Below, in pieces: positions 63,048 through 64,000 of a stretch of 64,000 bases of DNA. The position numbers were made by a program, and so were the translations under genes. This DNA comes from Leifsonia sp. Leaf264. GTDB taxonomy: Bacteria; Actinomycetota; Actinomycetes; Actinomycetales; Microbacteriaceae. Each line of letters opens with the position of its first letter. The first letter of the stretch is position 1. The stretch is from positions 253,752 through 317,751 of the forward strand of contig NZ_LMMR01000004.1 of assembly GCF_001422325.1 (NCBI RefSeq). Direction: 5' to 3'. The notes beneath the pieces were generated by a model. It saw only the letters and a program-made list of their open reading frames with translations. It was not told where the DNA came from and made no database searches.

Positions 63048-64000
63048 GTGCCCGCTGTGAATCTCGGAATGCCCAAAGTCCCCGAAGTCCTGGCCCCGCG
63101 ACGCAAGTCCCGCCAGATCAAGGTCGGCAAGGTGCTCGTCGGCGGTGACGCCCAGGTGAGCGTGCAGTCGATGACCACGACGCCGACACCGAACATCAAC
63201 GCGACCCTGCAGCAGATCGCCGAGCTCACGGCATCCGGCTGCGACATCGTGCGTGTCGCCGTGCCGAGCCGCGACGACGCCGAGGCGCTGCCGATCATCG
63301 CCAAGAAGAGCCAGATCCCGGTGATCGCCGACATCCACTTCCAGCCCAACTACGTGTTCCAGGCCATCGACGCCGGATGTGCCGCCGTGCGCGTCAACCC
63401 CGGCAACATCCGCAAGTTCGACGACCAGGTCGGCAAGATCGCCGCCGCGGCGAAGGCCGCCGGGGTCTCGATCCGCATCGGCGTGAACGCCGGGTCGCTC
63501 GAGCCCAGCCTGCTGCAGAAGTACGGCAAGGCCACGCCGGAGGCTCTGGTCGAGAGCGCGGTCTGGGAAGCGAGCCTGTTCGAGGAGCACGACTTCCACG
63601 ACTTCAAGATCTCGGTGAAGCACAACGACCCGATCATCATGGTGAAGGCCTACAGGCTGCTCGCCGAGCGCGGCGACTGGCCGCTGCACCTCGGCGTGAC
63701 CGAGGCCGGACCGGCGTTCCAGGGCACGATCAAGAGCGCGACGGCGTTCGGCATCCTGCTGAGCGAGGGCATCGGCGACACCATCCGCGTCTCCCTCAGT
63801 GCACCGCCCGTCGAGGAGGTCAAGGTCGGCCTGCAGATCCTCCAGTCCCTGAACCTCCGCGAGCGCAAGCTCGAGATCGTCTCCTGCCCGAGCTGCGGCC
63901 GCGCGCAGGTCGACGTGTACAAGCTCGCGAACGACGTGACCGATGGCCTCGAGGGCATGAGCGTTCCGTTGCGCGTCGCCGTCATGGGCTGCGTCGTGAA
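63048..64000 (+). CDS. ispG: 4-hydroxy-3-methylbut-2-enyl diphosphate synthase (C-terminus beyond window)
   Basis: The first 317 residues of IspG (GcpE), the [4Fe-4S] enzyme turning MEcPP into HMBPP in the MEP pathway. The start [19 protein letters not shown] is typical of the actinobacterial protein. [21 protein letters not shown] and [11 protein letters not shown] mark the TIM-barrel. The iron-sulfur Cys residues are in [12 protein letters not shown] near 285 and MGCVV at the right edge. The gene runs off the window. It is the second MEP enzyme here, with dxr. Confidence 0.95.
   Translation, partial: MPAVNLGMPKVPEVLAPRRKSRQIKVGKVLVGGDAQVSVQSMTTTPTPNINATLQQIAELTASGCDIVRVAVPSRDDAEALPIIAKKSQIPVIADIHFQPNYVFQAIDAGCAAVRVNPGNIRKFDDQVGKIAAAAKAAGVSIRIGVNAGSLEPSLLQKYGKATPEALVESAVWEASLFEEHDFHDFKISVKHNDPIIMVKAYRLLAERGDWPLHLGVTEAGPAFQGTIKSATAFGILLSEGIGDTIRVSLSAPPVEEVKVGLQILQSLNLRERKLEIVSCPSCGRAQVDVYKLANDVTDGLEGMSVPLRVAVMGCVV

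Overview
The window is high-GC DNA (roughly 70% by eye), densely coding on both strands, with many GTG starts and start/stop overlaps. Gene content points to an actinobacterium, most likely Microbacteriaceae (Leifsonia/Herbiconiux-like): the order tsaC-wecA-atpI-atpBEFHAGDC, a DUF4192 protein, an 'SCO7613-type' zinc-ribbon membrane protein, dxr/rseP/ispG, and a kinase-PP2C-FHA-Ig-like-MoxR-DUF58 cluster. The family assignment is inference. I saw no rRNA, tRNA, CRISPR array, transposase or phage gene, and no gene-free stretch longer than about 260 bases.

Layout. 1-554: HAD hydrolase cut by the window edge (minus). 636-10292: tsaC, wecA, atpI and the eight-gene F1Fo ATP synthase operon. 10319-14842: P-loop kinase, YaaA, two alkylation-repair genes (ogt, tag, minus), a metallo-beta-lactamase-fold hydrolase and an aldo/keto reductase. 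14998-19493: TetR regulator with a perfect 20-bp operator, followed by a heterodimeric ABC exporter. 19722-24307: DUF4192 protein, then a minus-strand Lrp/aminotransferase/FAD-oxidoreductase operon fit for polyamine or amine catabolism. 24429-42183: a 17.7-kb run of nine plus-strand genes, almost all overlapping by 1-4 bases: FHA protein, PP2C phosphatase, Ser/Thr kinase, a 1965-residue Ig-like/FN3 surface protein, MoxR ATPase, DUF58 protein, transglutaminase-fold protein, zinc-ribbon FHA protein and an EccC/EssC-like FtsK ATPase. 42234-50204: alanine dehydrogenase, a spermidine/putrescine ABC importer, asparaginase and GABA transaminase. 50257-52619: OsmC, a small ORF, a CGNR zinc-finger protein and a secreted lysozyme-like protein. 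52654-64000: plsC, dxr, epimerase, rseP, giant membrane protein, thiolase, lipoprotein and ispG (cut by the window edge).

How the genes work together. The ATP synthase block is complete; its epsilon subunit is only the beta-sandwich domain, while alpha is about 30 residues longer than in E. coli. Two blocks, 19.7-24.3 kb and 43.6-50.2 kb, together make a plausible polyamine pathway: PotABCD uptake, then oxidation or transamination, then GABA and succinate semialdehyde. They are separated by the FHA/kinase/EccC-like cluster and ald. dxr and ispG are MEP-pathway isoprenoid enzymes.

The most unusual region is 24.4-42.2 kb. It joins a complete phospho-switch (kinase with an FN3-like rather than PASTA ectodomain, PP2C, two FHA readers) to a MoxR/DUF58/transglutaminase-fold trio, a giant extracellular Ig-like protein and a type VII-secretion-like ATPase, yet has no WXG100, EccB, EccD or mycosin gene. 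The transglutaminase fold has lost its catalytic Cys and His, and the second ATPase module of the EccC-like protein has lost its Walker A Lys.

Regulation. At least a dozen genes have a TANNNT -10 hexamer ending 6-7 bases before the start codon, the hallmark of leaderless transcripts; I used this to choose several starts. Short tandem duplications (14-15 bp) sit on or beside the stop codons of four genes.
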